From the NCBI GenBank assembly GCA_007123425.1, contig SKLC01000455.1, positions 1 through 7,030 of the forward strand: a stretch of 7,030 nucleotides of DNA, read 5' to 3'. The position numbers were made by a program, and so were the translations under genes. The notes under the pieces were generated by a model, which was not told where the DNA came from, did no database searches, and saw only the letters and a list, made by a program, of their open reading frames with translations. Shown piece by piece: positions 6,384 through 7,030 of the stretch (positions within the stretch are counted from its first letter, which is position 1; each line of letters starts with the position of its first letter). This DNA is from Nitriliruptoraceae bacterium. Its GTDB lineage: Bacteria; Actinomycetota; Nitriliruptoria; Nitriliruptorales; Nitriliruptoraceae.

Positions 6384-7030
6384 TCAAGCGCTCGTGCGTC
6401 GCGTGTGGTCATGGGCGCTGGTGCGCGTGGGCAGCCGGAGGGTGAAGCGGGCGCCGTGACCAGGACCGCGGCTGGAGGCGGTCAGCTCGCCGGCGTGAGC
6501 GTGGGCTATGGCGCGCGAGATGGTCAGGCCGATGCCGCTGCCGCCGTGGTGTGCTCGGGCGGGGTCCGCCCGGTAGAAGCGCTCGAAGACGTGGGGCAGC
6601 GCGTCGGGGGTGATGCCGCTGCCGGTGTCGGTGATGTGGACGGCTACCTCGTGCTGGCCGGCGTCGGCACGGACGGCGATCTGCCCGCCCGCAGGGGTGT
6701 GGCGCAGCGCGTTGTCGAGCAGGTTGGCCAGGATCTGTCGCAGGCGGGCTTGGTCGCCAGTGACGGTCGGCAGGCTCTCGGGCAGGTCGTCCCGCAGCCG
6801 CACGCCCGCCTGCTCCGCATCGAGCTGACTGGCTCGCAACGCGTCCCGGACGAGCCGGAGGAGATCGATCGGGCCGAGGGTGAGATCGAGCCGGCCTTCC
6901 TCGGCGCGAGAGACGAGGGAGAGATCGTCCACCAGTCGACGCAACCGCGTGGTCGCCTCCTGGAGCGTGGCCCAGGCGTCCTCGTCGGGGTCGACCACCC
7001 CGTCCTGCAGGCCCTCGAGGTAGCCATCGA
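6384..7030 (-). CDS. Sensor histidine kinase, C-terminal part (5' end beyond window)
   Basis: The minus frame is open from the right edge to a TGA at 6384-6386, giving 214 visible residues. The first, DGYLEGLQDGVVDPD, then RLRRLVDDLSLVSRAEEGRL, belong to the second half of a HisKA dimerisation domain. The phosphorylated histidine should lie about 10-20 residues beyond the edge. The catalytic HATPase_c domain follows: QILANLLDNALRHTPAGG (N box, with Asn102 and Asn106 of the visible part), DTGSGI (G1, 134-139), FERFYRA (F box, 148-154) and GGSGIGLTI (G2, 162-170). All ATP-binding motifs are intact. The overall pattern is BaeS/OmpR-family-like. The membrane sensor and HAMP regions, and probably a response regulator gene, would lie to the right. 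The last 14 or so residues (TRTSAHDHTRRTSA) are a basic, low-complexity tail. An internal GTG at 6998 is not the true start, since family sequence continues upstream of it. Confidence 0.93.
   Translation of the reverse strand, partial: DGYLEGLQDGVVDPDEDAWATLQEATTRLRRLVDDLSLVSRAEEGRLDLTLGPIDLLRLVRDALRASQLDAEQAGVRLRDDLPESLPTVTGDQARLRQILANLLDNALRHTPAGGQIAVRADAGQHEVAVHITDTGSGITPDALPHVFERFYRADPARAHHGGSGIGLTISRAIAHAHAGELTASSRGPGHGARFTLRLPTRTSAHDHTRRTSA

Overview
The DNA is very GC-rich (about 70% by eye), with G or C at most third codon positions. A SigA/SigB-type sigma factor, a secreted propeller protein that runs into a cell-wall-binding (CWB2) repeat, an HD-GYP protein and a PatB/MalY-type lyase together suggest a chromosomal segment from a high-GC actinobacterium. 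The acidic secreted protein and the CWB2 repeat would suit a salt-tolerant lineage such as Nitriliruptoria or Euzebya relatives, but that placement is inference.

Layout, left to right. (1) 1-1656, minus strand: a secreted PQQ-like beta-propeller protein, open through the left edge and cut in its first CWB2 repeat. (2) 1657-2220: a long divergent intergenic region with no convincing gene. It holds a weak candidate promoter for the propeller gene, a better candidate promoter for the sigma factor, and a perfect inverted repeat laid over the latter. (3) 2221-3375, plus: a complete 384-residue sigma-70 family factor. (4) 3402-3751, plus: the remains of a PLP-dependent serine/threonine dehydratase. 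The two ends of the protein are recognisable, but the catalytic middle is missing and they lie in different frames. (5) 3758-4903, minus: a complete PatB/MalY-type PLP enzyme (C-S lyase or aminotransferase). (6) 5025-6263, minus: a complete HD-GYP protein. (7) 6384-7030, minus: the C-terminal part of a sensor histidine kinase, cut by the right edge before its phosphorylated histidine.

The three right-hand genes (kinase, HD-GYP, lyase) point the same way with gaps of about 120 bases. They could be read together, but the gaps are too wide to prove an operon. A sensor kinase beside a c-di-GMP phosphodiesterase-type protein is a plausible signalling pair; the lyase and the propeller protein have no obvious link to it.

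Most of the window is ordinary chromosomal content. The points that repay checking are the gutted dehydratase, the propeller-CWB2 architecture, the inverted repeat over the sigma factor promoter, and changed residues in the -10-reading helix of the sigma factor. I found no RNA gene, CRISPR array, insertion sequence or phage gene.
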